The notes under the pieces were generated by a model. That model worked only from the letters and a program-made list of their open reading frames with translations, did no database searches and was not told where the DNA came from. This document shows, piece by piece, positions 49,446-59,338 of a stretch of DNA of 64,000 bases. The DNA is from Arcanobacterium_A hippocoleae_A (lineage in GTDB: Bacteria; Actinomycetota; Actinomycetes; Actinomycetales; Actinomycetaceae), in assembly GCA_040360365.1 (NCBI GenBank), contig CP136412.1, one strand, 5' to 3'. Every line of letters begins with the position of its first letter. Position 1 is the stretch's first letter. A program made the translations under genes and the position numbers.

Positions 49446-51352
49446 ATGGCCCGGAATCGAATCCTGCAAATTGGAGCCAGTTCGGCAGCGGCTCTTGCCC
49501 TGCTTTTTCTGCCGCAAACTGCTTTTGCGGAAAATCCGATTGAATTAGACAAAAATTTTGTTGATTCTGCGAATGTGATTGTTAACGAAAATGCCGTGCA
49601 AGATGAGATTATGAAAGTGCGCGGAGCAGATCTTTGGGTAGTTGTTGTGAAAGATTTTTCAGGAGCAGAAGCCGATGCCTGGACGAAGAAAACTTTTAAA
49701 CTCTCCGGTCTGCAATCACACGACGGGCTGGTAGCTATCTCTACCGGCACTCGCGAACTCGGGGTTACTGCCGGCGGAAAAGATGGGATGACGAAAACTC
49801 TCCTTGACAAAGCCACGAACAAAGAAGTACTGAATCTTTTCAAAGAAAAAAATGGGACGACGGCATTAAATTGCTTGCACAGAATGTGAATACGCTCATC
49901 GAAGGAGGATTACTAAATTCGCTTGGATTTGGCGGAACCGCCGCAATTGTTGGCGGAGCGGCGGTTGTCGGCGGAGGAATCTGGCTCTTCTCGCGCCGGA
50001 AGAAAAACGTGCAGCTGCTGCCGAAGAACTATCGCTAAAAGAACTTTCTGAGAAAGCTTCACGTTCGCTGCTTTCTGTGGACGATTCTGTCCGTTCTGCT
50101 GCTGCAGAGCTTGAATTTGCGCGTGCAGAATTTGGAATCCAGGCAACTCAAGATTTCGAGTCGGCGCTTCGCAATGCAAAACAGGCGCTTGACCGTGGCT
50201 TCGCATTACGGCGTCTGCTTGAAGACCCGGATCCGGAAACGCCGGCACAGCAGCGCCAAATGAATAACGAAATTTTAGATTTGGTAAGTCAAGCGCAAAC
50301 CGTACTTACCCGGCAGCAAAAAGGTTTTAATAAACTGCGGGATCTTGCAGCACGTGTGGATCAAAAATTCCCGAGCTGCGAACCCGCGCCAGCGAACTTC
50401 GCAGTCAGATTCCGCTGGCGGCATCAAAGATTGACCACCTTGCCCTAAAATATCCAGAATCAATGCTTCAGGCATTACGCCATTATCCCGATCAAATTGA
50501 ATCTTTGCTCAAAGCAGTTGCGGAATCTCTCAACACAGCACAAGAGCAGCTCGCAGCAGGTGAAAGAAACAGCGCTGTGCCATATGCGAAGATGGGTGAA
50601 GAAACACTCAGCCAAGCAGCCGCGCTATTCGCACGGATAGATTCAGCATCCACCGAATTAGAAACCGCGAAGGAACGCTTTTCCGGAAATATTGCTTCCT
50701 GAATTCTGATATTGCCGACGCAAACCGCCTGAGCAATGGGAATCCGGAAATTGAAAGCGCAAAAGCGGCAGCCCAAGCAGTGATTGCACGTGCAAAATCA
50801 GCGAATAGCCCGGATTATCTTGCGCTGAACGAAGAACTGCAAGCAACTGAAGCAAAACTTGACGCAGCACTGGAGCAAGTTCGCGAAGCAGAAGAAATAC
50901 GGGCACGTTTAAGCGCGAATACAAATGCCGCAATGCAAAGTGCGCAGATTGCAATTTCCGAAGCAGAAGATTTCATTAACCGATACCGCTCCGGCATAGG
51001 TGCAAACGCCCGCACTTTACTGGCTCGCGCCAAAGAGTACTATAACCAAGCCGGAACAGTTCCATTGGAAAATCAGATCACTTTGTATCAAAACGCAAAT
51101 TCTGCTGCCCGGCAAAGCATTAACGCAGCTGAGCGAGCAATAAATAACCACGGCACGCATCGTGATTTCGGCTCCCGCGGCGGTTCAACCGGCGATTTTC
51201 TCGCCGGCATGATTGTGAGTTCCATACTTGACGGAATCTTCGACGGCGGAAACCGCGGAGGCAGCAGCGGATTCGGCGGTTTCTCCGGCGGAGATGGTTT
51301 CTCCGGCGGAGGCGGTTTCTCTGACGGCGGCAGTTTCCGGAAGGGATTCTAA
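49446..51352 (+). CDS. Secreted/membrane TPM-domain protein (four apparent undercalls)
   Basis: A 636-residue envelope protein, partner of the PspA system by context. Signal peptide residues 1-28 (SSAAALALLFLPQTAFA). TPM domain (about 35-140: VDSANVIVNENAVQDEI, ADLWVVVVKDFSG, DGLVAISTGTRELGV), one membrane helix (LGFGGTAAIVGGAAVVGGGIWLF) followed by RRKK, then about 400 residues of predicted coiled coil, and a Gly/Ser/Phe-rich tail (GGFSGGDGFSGGGGFSDG). Breaks near 49852, 50006, 50370 and 50699 are each repaired by one base, giving 1911 nt. SD AAAGGAGA before ATG 49446. The adjacent pspA 128 bp downstream suggests envelope-stress function. Confidence 0.87.
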
Positions 51353-51480
51353 AACACCATATTCAGTAAATTCGCCAAACGCCGAAAAACTAAAATAAAA
51401 TGTGGCACCAAGCACTTTTTCGGTAACATCTATCACGGATACTGCTTAACCAATGACACTTTATTACGAAAGGGAAACTA

Positions 51481-52235
51481 ATGACTGAAAAGCAATCAAT
51501 CCTCGGACGTATCGGGCAGCTTGCACGCGCAAATATCAACGCCCTGCTTGATCGCGCTGAAGATCCGCAAAAAATGCTCGACCAAATGGTTCGGGATTAC
51601 ACCAACTCAATCGCTGAAGCAGAAGACGCAGTAGCTGTCACCGTCGGCAATCTGCGCCTTGCTGAAGCCGACTACCAGGAAGACATCAAGTCTGCCCGCG
51701 AATGGGGTCAGAAAGCTGCTGCTGCCGTAAAGAAAGCGAAAGAGCTTACCGAAGCCGGAAATTCTGACGGTGCCGCAAAGTTCAATAACCTTGCAAAGGT
51801 TGCACTCGAACGCCAAATTTCCGCAGAAAATGAAGCTAAAACCGCGGAGCCGCTAATCGCATCACAAGAAGAAGTGGTCGCAAAGCTCAAGGATGGTCTC
51901 ACCAAGATGCGGAGCAAGCTTGATGATTTGCGCAATAAACGCGATCAGCTCGTAGCCCGCCAGAAATCTGTAGCGGCACAAAATCAAGTTCAGAAAGCTA
52001 TGTCCTCAATTAATGTTCTCGATCCGACTTCCGAACTTGGCCGTTTTGAAGACAAGATTCGCCGCGAAGAAGCCTCGCTGCAGGGCGGGCAGAAATTTCC
52101 GCTGCAGCATTTGAAGATCCTTTTGCCGAACTTGAAATTTCTACCGCCGATGCAGAAGTAGAAGCGCGTCTTGCTGCGCTTACTGCAGGAGAAGAACCGA
52201 AGACAATCGAAGGACGCGATTTCACATCATACTAA
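51481..52235 (+). CDS. pspA: PspA/IM30 membrane-stress protein
   Basis: Peripheral membrane protein that polymerises to protect the cytoplasmic membrane under stress. Almost entirely coiled coil. Opening SILGRIGQLARANINALLDRAEDPQKMLDQMVRDY is the conserved amphipathic start and first helix, followed by long Ala/Lys/Glu helices (AREWGQKAAAAVKKAKELTEAG, ASQEEVVAKLKDGLTKMRSKLDDLRNKRDQLVAR). Break near 52085 repaired to 756 nt, 251 residues, ending TIEGRDFTSY. SD GAAAGGGAAA before ATG 51481. Follows the TPM-domain gene, probably in one operon. Confidence 0.94.
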
Positions 52236-52308
52236 TTTTAATTGCCGCAGCACATAGCAGCACATAATTCAGCACTATTGCTGCGTGATTGAAATTGATT
52301 TAACTCTG

Positions 52309-52343
52309 AAGCGGTTGGGATAGCCGGCACATCCCAACCGCTT
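52309..52343 (+). terminator. Terminator after pspA
   Basis: Perfect 13-bp stem AAGCGGTTGGGAT / ATCCCAACCGCTT with 9-nt loop, 74 bp past the pspA stop. Confidence 0.85.
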
Positions 52344-52412
52344 ATATTTCGCTAAAGTTGAAAAGCAGCTCCGAAAACCGAATCGTGCCGCTAATAAGTG
52401 TACGATTCAACT

Positions 52413-53236
52413 ATGAATATGATTTATTTTCTTATTGATGGTGAAAACATTGATGCCACTCTTGGGGTAAATATTCTCAAAAGATTCCCGCGCGGCGAAG
52501 AACGCCCCCGCTGGGATCGGGTACTTCGTTATGACCCGTGGAACGAATACGCTCACAACAGTGAAACCAAAAATATCGAACTGCCCGAGATTTCCAAAAA
52601 TGAAGCGAACAGCAGTTCAATAGCTGCCGATTCGCAAGAACAGCACCATGTAACTCCGGCGATTTTTACAAACAGCATCCATCACGAGCAGAAAAATTAT
52701 CTCGATCCGAATTCAGATAATTATCAAGAAACTGCTGAGACTGCCGCAAATACTGAAACTGCTGAAATAACCGCAAAGTATGAAACAGATTCCGCACAAA
52801 ATCCGGCAGCAAAACCAGATGTCCGCGGGCTTTTCTTCCTAAACGCCTCCCAGCGTGTTGCAAAAAGTTTCGTGCAGGCACTTCTTGCCATCGGCTGGCA
52901 GCCAATCCTGCTCACTTCCGAAAATCCGGAACTGAAGATTGTCGACATCGGCATCCAAAAACCATTGAAGCAATTGTGCAGGAAAAACCGACAGCAAAGG
53001 TAGTAATCGCTTCACACGATGTAGACTACTTGCCGCAAATCGAAATGCTGCTAGATGCCGGGCATGATGTTGCAATACTTTGCTTCCGTGAATATCTTTC
53101 ACTCTCACTTGCAGAACTCGAAGAACGCGGTCTAAAGATTATCGATCTTGAATACGATGTAGATGCATTCACGATTCCGCTATCCCGCGTATCTACAATC
53201 GATATTGACGAATACAACCCATACGAATTCATCTAG
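52413..53236 (+). CDS. NYN-domain protein (LabA/DUF88-like nuclease fold) with acidic insert
   Basis: PIN-like NYN domain, a fold of RNA-processing nucleases. The first strand and acidic site are IYFLIDGENIDATLG, the middle RGLFFLNASQRVAKSFVQALLAIGWQPILLTS, and the last part VVIASHDVDYLPQIEMLLDAGHDVAILCFREYLS, with the second acidic site HDVDYL. Between the first strand and the middle lies an unusual Ser/Asn/Glu/Thr-rich insert of about 85 residues (about residues 50-135). Break near 52957 repaired to 825 nt, 274 residues. ATG 52413 (or 52419); SD weak. Single gene. Confidence 0.8.
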
Positions 53237-53412
53237 CATCCGCAGTTAGCGATGCAGCAACGTATTTTAACCGGATTCTGAAACAGTAATTTTTCAGAAT
53301 TCATTATTCTTCCGAATTTGAAATATCTGGATTTATCCCTTTGAAAGATTCGAATCATTTCGGACGGCTAATAAAAATTCCGATTCAGGAAACTTTCAGA
53401 AAAGAGTTTAAA

Positions 53413-54161
53413 ATGACCCTCATGGATGGAAAAAAGCACCTGAAGCGAAGATTCTCGTAGTTGACGACGAACCGAATATTCGTGAACTTCTCTCGGTTTC
53501 GCTGAAATTTGCCGGATTCGAAGTTGCGACAGCACAAGACGGAAAACAAGCGCTGGAAATTGAAAGCAAGTTTGCCGCAGATCTGGTTGTACTGGACATT
53601 ATGCTTCCCGATATGGATGGTTTTGAAGTACTTCGCCATCTGCGCGAACGCAACTACCAGCTGCCAGTACTTTTCTTAACCGCAAAAGATGATGTCCAAG
53701 ATAAAATTCAAGGCCTGACAGTGGGCGGGGATGACTATATCACTAAACCATTCTCACTTGAAGAAGTAATTGCTAGGATTCGTGCAGTGCTCCGCCGTAC
53801 ACAGCCAGTTACCGACGAAGCTTCAATTATCCGTTACCTTGATCTTGAATTGAACGAAGATTCCTATGAGGTAACACGTGCCGGGCGCTCTGTTGACCTC
53901 TCCCCGACAGAGTTTAAGCTGCTCCGCTATCTGATGGAAAACCAGGAACGTGTTGTCTCAAAAATTCAGATTCTCGATCACGTCTGGGATTATGCGTGGA
54001 ACGGCGAAGTCTCAATCGTCGAATCGTATATTTCATATCTCCGCCGGAAAATAGATTCCCCAGAATCACTGGGAATTACCGATCCGGAGGAAGCTGCACG
54101 TATCGTTCCATTAATCCATACCAAACGCGGAATCGGTTATGTGCTGCGCGAAAATAAGTAA
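53413..54161 (+). CDS. OmpR/PhoB-family response regulator
   Basis: Two-component transcription factor, partner of the histidine kinase that follows. Receiver domain: KILVVDDEPNIRELLSVSL, phosphoacceptor Asp in VVLDIMLPDMDGFEVL (about residue 61), Thr in LFLTAKDD and Lys in YITKPFSLEE. Winged-helix DNA-binding domain: VDLSPTEFKLLRYLMENQERVVSK ... SIVESYISYLRRKID ... IHTKRGIGYVL. Break at about 53430 (five As needing six: DGKKAPEAKIL) repaired to 750 nt, 249 residues. ATG 53413 or 53422. Resembles the actinobacterial TcrA/TrcR-type regulators; target genes unknown. Confidence 0.93.
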
Positions 54162-54236
54162 AATGCCTGCGGCAGGCAACAGTGAAAATCCAAAGTTTGC
54201 TGATATACACTTGAGAAGTTTTGAGCATCCCGAAAT

Positions 54237-55847
54237 ATGAACAATTCAAAGACGACTGCACATCGAAACCCAAAATTCTACCAAACGCTGTCTTGGAAGC
54301 TGGTTTTGGTTTTCATCGGCATGCTTTCCGTGGTATTAGTCGGTCTTTTAGCGTTGGTTGCGGTCACGCTGAAATCATATCTCATGAATGAACTAGACAA
54401 ATCGCTTACTTCTTCCGGAAAAATTTTCGCTTCCCAAACTGTTGACCAACTAATTACCGGTTCCCAAAACCAGATTCTTCCATCAGATTTCTATTTCCGT
54501 ATCGATTTATATGGAGCTGGTTCAGCGCAGTTAGCACATCCAACTGTTATCCAAAACTATGGCACTCCGGCTAACTCCGAGATACTTCTGCACACAGTTG
54601 ACCCAAACCCGCGTACTGTTATGGGAACACATACCGATATTCCGTGGCGAATTATCACGATTAAGCTCACTTCCACAATCACCGGAAACACTATCGGCAC
54701 CCTGCTGATTGCACACCACTTGCAGAATGTGTATGCGATGGTCGACAGCGTAGTGCGGATTATGGCGTTCCTCTCTGCAATTATTGTGCTTTTCGGGGCT
54801 TTCTCTGCATATATTTCAATCCAGCTTTCGCTCCGCCGGCTGCGCGATATCGAACAGGTAACTCACGCAGTAGCGGCCGGAGATTACTCAGTACGAGTAC
54901 CGAGCCTGACGCAAGACGAATCTGAAATCTCGCTTCTCGGCAGTTCCATTAATGAAATGCTGCGGGCAATTGAACAATCTTTTGAGGCAAAGAAACTTTC
55001 CGAACAAAATATGCGGCGCTTCGTTTCCGATGCTTCCCATGAGCTGCGCACACCGCTCGCAACTGTTCGCGGATACGCTGAACTTTACCGTTTGGGCGGT
55101 GTTCCTGCTGAACAGGTTCGCCACGCTTTCGAACGGGTTGAATCGGAAGCATCACGAATGGCGAATCTTGTTGAAGATCTCCTGCAGCTTGCGCGGCTCG
55201 ACGAAGGCCGGCAACTGCGCTTCACGCAAGTCGAGTTAGTCTCAACTGCGATGAACTCAGTGGCAGATTTCCTCGTGCGGTCGCCGAACCGTCCAGCATC
55301 TGTAATTTCACTTTCGGGGCACGAACTCGAACCAATCGTCATCAATGCCGACCAAGATCGAATCACACAACTAATCACGAATCTCCTCACCAATGTGATT
55401 ACACATACACCCGACGGCACTGCCGTGGAAGTAGCGGTTGGTGTCAAAGATAAATCTGGTAAAGATATTGAGCCACATACCGATCTTACAAAAACTGCAG
55501 ACTGTTATGCAGTGATTGAAGTCCGCGATCACGGACCGGGTATTAACCCAGAGGATAGCGAACGAATCTTCGAACGCTTCTACCGTACAGATTCTTCACG
55601 GTCACGCGACTCCGGCGGTACAGGGCTTGGTTTAGCAATTGTCGCCGCAATTTGTGCAGCACACGGCGGTTCAGCACGAATTCTGCAAACTCCCGGCGGC
55701 GGTTTAACCGTACAAATGAAATTTCCGTCGTTATTAACGAAAGCGACGGAAAAGGCGCGCTGTATTGCCGAGTCTGAAGGTACAATTTCAACTCATCTGC
55801 CGTCGCAAGTACAGGCAATCATTACTGGAGATTACAAAGTAGAATAG
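54237..55847 (+). CDS. Sensor histidine kinase
   Basis: A 536-residue membrane sensor, cognate to the upstream regulator (75-bp gap). Layout: helix 1 LVLVFIGMLSVVLVGLLALVAVTL; an extracellular sensor of about 120 residues; helix 2 MAFLSAIIVLFGAFSAYI; a HAMP domain to about 240; HisKA with phosphoacceptor His in SDASHELRTPLATVRGYAEL (about residue 268); HATPase with N box QLITNLLTNVITHTPDGTAV, G1 VRDHGPGINPED and G2 SGGTGLGLAIVAAI. Intact frame. The signal sensed is not evident. Confidence 0.95.
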   Translation: MNNSKTTAHRNPKFYQTLSWKLVLVFIGMLSVVLVGLLALVAVTLKSYLMNELDKSLTSSGKIFASQTVDQLITGSQNQILPSDFYFRIDLYGAGSAQLAHPTVIQNYGTPANSEILLHTVDPNPRTVMGTHTDIPWRIITIKLTSTITGNTIGTLLIAHHLQNVYAMVDSVVRIMAFLSAIIVLFGAFSAYISIQLSLRRLRDIEQVTHAVAAGDYSVRVPSLTQDESEISLLGSSINEMLRAIEQSFEAKKLSEQNMRRFVSDASHELRTPLATVRGYAELYRLGGVPAEQVRHAFERVESEASRMANLVEDLLQLARLDEGRQLRFTQVELVSTAMNSVADFLVRSPNRPASVISLSGHELEPIVINADQDRITQLITNLLTNVITHTPDGTAVEVAVGVKDKSGKDIEPHTDLTKTADCYAVIEVRDHGPGINPEDSERIFERFYRTDSSRSRDSGGTGLGLAIVAAICAAHGGSARILQTPGGGLTVQMKFPSLLTKATEKARCIAESEGTISTHLPSQVQAIITGDYKVE

Positions 55848-55883
55848 CGGAGCAGGCCTCCGGGCTGCAGCCAGAGAACCGGT

Positions 55884-56594
55884 TTAATCCGCAGGATTAG
55901 CGCTTTCCTGCGTGAGCATTGCGGCGATGTGTGCGCGGATTCTCTCCGTGAATTCTTCAGCATTTTCTCCCGAAAGTGCCCGCATTGGCTTACCGATATA
56001 TAACGCCACCTCAGGATGGTTTAGTTTCGGAAAAGATGCCCCTACCGGCATTGCTTCGCTGCCGCCCGCCATTGCGATCGGCAAGACCGGCACATCAAAT
56101 TTGATTGCAAGAGCAGCTGCTCCAGGTTTGAATTTTCCAAGGCTGCCATCACGCGAACGAGTTCCCTCCGGAAAGAGCAAAATCGGAATACCATCCCGCA
56201 GCAGCCGCCCCGTCATCCCGGCAGCAGCACCTGGTTTGAGTGTTTTCTTCCCCGGACGCTCTACCGGATAAGTGTTAAAAAATAGCGAAGTAAGCTTTGA
56301 AATCCCTCTCCGACGGTAAAAATAATCAGCTGCAGCGCCTGTTGCAAGATTCTGCGTGACATTATTTGGGAGCAGCGAAAAAACCATCGGCGCATCAAGA
56401 TGTGACGTATGATTACCGACCACCACGAATGCGCCGCTCAGCTCGGCAGCATTTTCTGCACCTTCAACTTTTGTCTTTAATAAAGTTTTGATTGTCGGTC
56501 TGGTTACAATTGCCCGAACTGCTTTGCGCATATTCCGTTTCACAGCGCTATGGTAATCAGCGAGCGGGTGAAGCTGCTGGCTCATTCTTTGCAT
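55884..56594 (-). CDS. plsC: 1-acyl-sn-glycerol-3-phosphate acyltransferase
   Basis: Adds the second acyl chain to lysophosphatidic acid at the membrane in phospholipid synthesis. Acyltransferase motif I NHTSHLDAP (H-x4-D), motif II GISKLTSLFFNTYPVERPG, motif III FPEGTRSRDGSLGKFKPGAA and motif IV VPVLPIAMAGG. 236 residues, ATG 56594, intact. It lies 12 bp from the end of the SDR gene on the same strand, so the two probably form an operon. Confidence 0.92.
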   Translation of the reverse strand: MQRMSQQLHPLADYHSAVKRNMRKAVRAIVTRPTIKTLLKTKVEGAENAAELSGAFVVVGNHTSHLDAPMVFSLLPNNVTQNLATGAAADYFYRRRGISKLTSLFFNTYPVERPGKKTLKPGAAAGMTGRLLRDGIPILLFPEGTRSRDGSLGKFKPGAAALAIKFDVPVLPIAMAGGSEAMPVGASFPKLNHPEVALYIGKPMRALSGENAEEFTERIRAHIAAMLTQESANPAD

Positions 56595-56606
56595 TCCTCC
56601 CCAGTG

Positions 56607-57562
56607 TTAACGCCGACCCTTATTTAGTTTACGCCCAATTTTCCGAAGCACACTATCTGGTAAATGTTTTACGAATAATGAGATGAAGCGAATTTTCCGG
56701 CCGGGAATAACAGTTGGCTTGCCTGCTTCCGCACCAGCTAATGCTGCGGATACAACCTCGTCGGCTTCCATCCAAACCCAATTCGGCAACGAACTATTTG
56801 ATACACCGGTGCGTGAATGAAATTCTGTATGCACCCAGCTTGGAAGAAAAGAGACCACATGCACTCCAGTGCCTTCAAGTTCGGTATAGAGCGAATCTGA
56901 CCAGAACTTGAGCATTGCTTTAATTGCCGAGTAAGCTCCCATCGGAACAAGCGCCGCGAACGATACCGTCGAAATGATTAAACCAGATCCGCGTTCTTTC
57001 ATCGCAACAGCCGCAGCACCGCCAAGTTCCATCGGGGTAAGCGCCATCAATTCTGCACTGCGCCGGATACCGGAATAGTCGGTAGATGTCAGCCGGTCAT
57101 AGCAGCCTGCCCCGGCATTGTTAATAAAGACCGTAACCGGCTTTGCCGAATCAAGAAGACGTGCCTTCACCTGTAAAAACCTTCTTTTTCAAGCAAATCG
57201 ACGGCAATATATTCAACATCAACACCGTATTGTGTTTTGAGACGGGCTGCTGTTTCTGCAAGCCGCACTGCATCACGCGCAACAAGCACCACGTCAAGCC
57301 CGCGTTCAGCAAGCTGCCGGGCGAAAGCATAACCAATCCCCGAAGTACCGCCCGTCACTAATGCCCGTCCGGAAATTTCAACGCTCCTGCTTTTGCGGGA
57401 AGATCCGGCGATATTATTTTCCCGGCCAGCGTCCAACGCATTTTCCAATACGTTTTTCGATGCAGTTTTTTCCGTATTTCGGGCTGGTGTCTTCCGGATT
57501 AGCATATCCCGAATAGATGCAAAACTCTTTTCACACCATAAATTACCGCTTTTTTCATACAC
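56607..57562 (-). CDS. Short-chain dehydrogenase/reductase
   Basis: NAD(P)-dependent oxidoreductase. Rossmann motif ALVTGGTSGIGYAFARQLAERG, NNAGAG, active-site Ser in STVSFAALVPMG and the YxxxK pair in GAYSAIKAMLKFW; about 318 residues after adding one T at about 57175 (EGFLQVKARL). The C-terminal part RKIRFISLFVKHLPDSVLRKIGRKLNKGRR is basic and hydrophobic, as in membrane-associated SDRs that act on lipids. That fits co-transcription with plsC. The N-terminal 65 residues before the fold are poorly conserved-looking, so the true start may be further in, for example near 57505. Confidence 0.85.
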
Positions 57563-57865
57563 AATAAAATATCGCGAAAGTTTGCTGACATAGAATTCTC
57601 AGATCCGAGTTGATAGCTTTTCTTCACTCTACTAACTTAAAACAGTTCCCGGCCAAAAGAAATTGGAAACGGTATCATTCTTGGTACCATCTTACACATT
57701 CATTCTGAAATCAGGGCAGATTTCCTGCGAAATATAAGTATCCACGGAAATCCGCAGCGATACATTTTTAAAATATTTCATTCGCGAAATCCGGCAGCGT
57801 CGAGAAAAGTAGCTGCCGCGCAGCTTTCGGTATAGGATTTGTTTCGTCTCGTCTCTGGAGGATTG

Positions 57866-59143
57866 ATGGAATCGAAAGACACCCCGCAGTGGGTATCACA
57901 AAGTTTTCTCCGCAGTATGCTGAATGCTGGAGCTGCTGCTTCCCGCGAAAATATTATTGCCTGCTGCGATGATTTGATTCGCGCATGGTGCGCTCCCGGC
58001 AGATTCGAGCACGGATTCCAACATTTGCTTGATATGCTTTCGCGTGTAGATTCACTCGCACCTGAAACCCCTAATGCTGATTTGGTCCGAATTGCGACAT
58101 GGTTTCACGGAATAGTATTTTCAACCTCAGATATAAATGTGTACACACGCAATGGCGGTGAAGACGAACATGCCTCAGCTCGGATGGCTGAGGAGAAAAT
58201 GACTTTGCTCGGTTTACCCCGTGAATCTATTCAGGCGGTAAAAAAGCTAATCATCGGCTTAAAGAAACGCGGAATTGACCGGAAAACGGCAGAAATAATT
58301 CCGCCCCTTACCGAAACACATCTTTCTTCTGATACACACAATATGACTATTTCTGAAACCGGCGTGTTTGAAGCAATCGATATGGATCAACACGCATTAT
58401 GCGATGCTCATCTCGGGGCGCTTGCTGTGGAACCGCAGCGATATCGGAAATATTCTCTGCGAATCCGTGAAGAATACGCACACATTCCGCTAACCCATTT
58501 TCTCGCCGCACGAATTAAGATTGTGCAGCGTCTCCTTGCGCGGAAAAAACTTTATATGTCTCCTTTAGCCAGTTCTTGGGAGAATATTGCCCGCCAAAAT
58601 TTAACCGCAGAGCTTGACCAGCTCACAGCTGAGCTGGTACAGGTACGGGAAAGCGGGAATATACAAATCGCTGCAGCTGTGAGCAGCACAAATCATCAAA
58701 ATCGCAATAACGGCGAATCCGTTCCCGAATCTGCTGTTCCGAATTCCGCCGCATCTGGTTCAATCGCATCTGGAAAATCCGGAATCACGTCCGCCGCTCC
58801 CGCGTTGTTCACAGCTGAACGCGATATTGCAAATCTAACTCCGGATTCACTTAAAGACGCTGCTGAAACCGGCACAACCCGCACAAATCCGGCTGTGCCG
58901 AATAATTCAGATTCAGAAAAGCCGTTATCAGTATCTTCTGAGTATGAAACGGTACAGTGCATAAACGGAAATACGCTCGTCCGAAAAGCTGTGCAGGCGC
59001 CGCTTTCCTCGCTTGAAGTAATCGATGAAGATTTCGACCCGAAACGTTCACCGAAGATTATCAAACCAAAATTTTCTTCCGGCACCCCAGCTGATTCCGC
59101 AGAACCAGCTAAACATGGAATTGAAGCTGAACCGGATTTTTAA
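57866..59143 (+). CDS. HD-superfamily-like protein with altered HD motif and disordered tail
   Basis: The first about 215 residues match predicted metal-dependent HD-superfamily phosphohydrolases: YSR-like opening GRFEHGFQHLLDML, LVRIATWFHGIVF, EDEHASARMAEEKMTLLGL, DMDQHALCDAHLGALAVEPQRY and RIREEYAHI. At the defining position the usual HD of WFHD is HG, so one metal ligand is lost. The remaining about 200 residues are Ser/Glu/Asn/Pro-rich and look disordered. ATG 57866 is set by GGAGG at 4 nt. Intact. Likely inactive or altered phosphohydrolase; role unknown. Confidence 0.78.
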   Translation: MESKDTPQWVSQSFLRSMLNAGAAASRENIIACCDDLIRAWCAPGRFEHGFQHLLDMLSRVDSLAPETPNADLVRIATWFHGIVFSTSDINVYTRNGGEDEHASARMAEEKMTLLGLPRESIQAVKKLIIGLKKRGIDRKTAEIIPPLTETHLSSDTHNMTISETGVFEAIDMDQHALCDAHLGALAVEPQRYRKYSLRIREEYAHIPLTHFLAARIKIVQRLLARKKLYMSPLASSWENIARQNLTAELDQLTAELVQVRESGNIQIAAAVSSTNHQNRNNGESVPESAVPNSAASGSIASGKSGITSAAPALFTAERDIANLTPDSLKDAAETGTTRTNPAVPNNSDSEKPLSVSSEYETVQCINGNTLVRKAVQAPLSSLEVIDEDFDPKRSPKIIKPKFSSGTPADSAEPAKHGIEAEPDF

Positions 59144-59259
59144 ACTGAACACAATCTCCTGTTATCGAAAGTTTGCTTTCACGTCTGCTTTCACATTTGC
59201 TTTCGACTTTGTTTTCGCATTTGCTTTGATCTGGTTCAGCTTGAAACGAATCAAATATT

Positions 59260-59299
59260 AACCCCGAGCAACTTGCATTAACTTTAGTCGCTCGGGGTT
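59260..59299. terminator. Bidirectional terminator before purA end
   Basis: Perfect 10-bp stem AACCCCGAGC / GCTCGGGGTT with a 20-nt loop between the convergent HD-like gene and purA. Confidence 0.85.
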
Positions 59300-59338
59300 G
59301 GTTTACTCAGGTTGAAACCGCAGCAGTGCAAACCAAAA

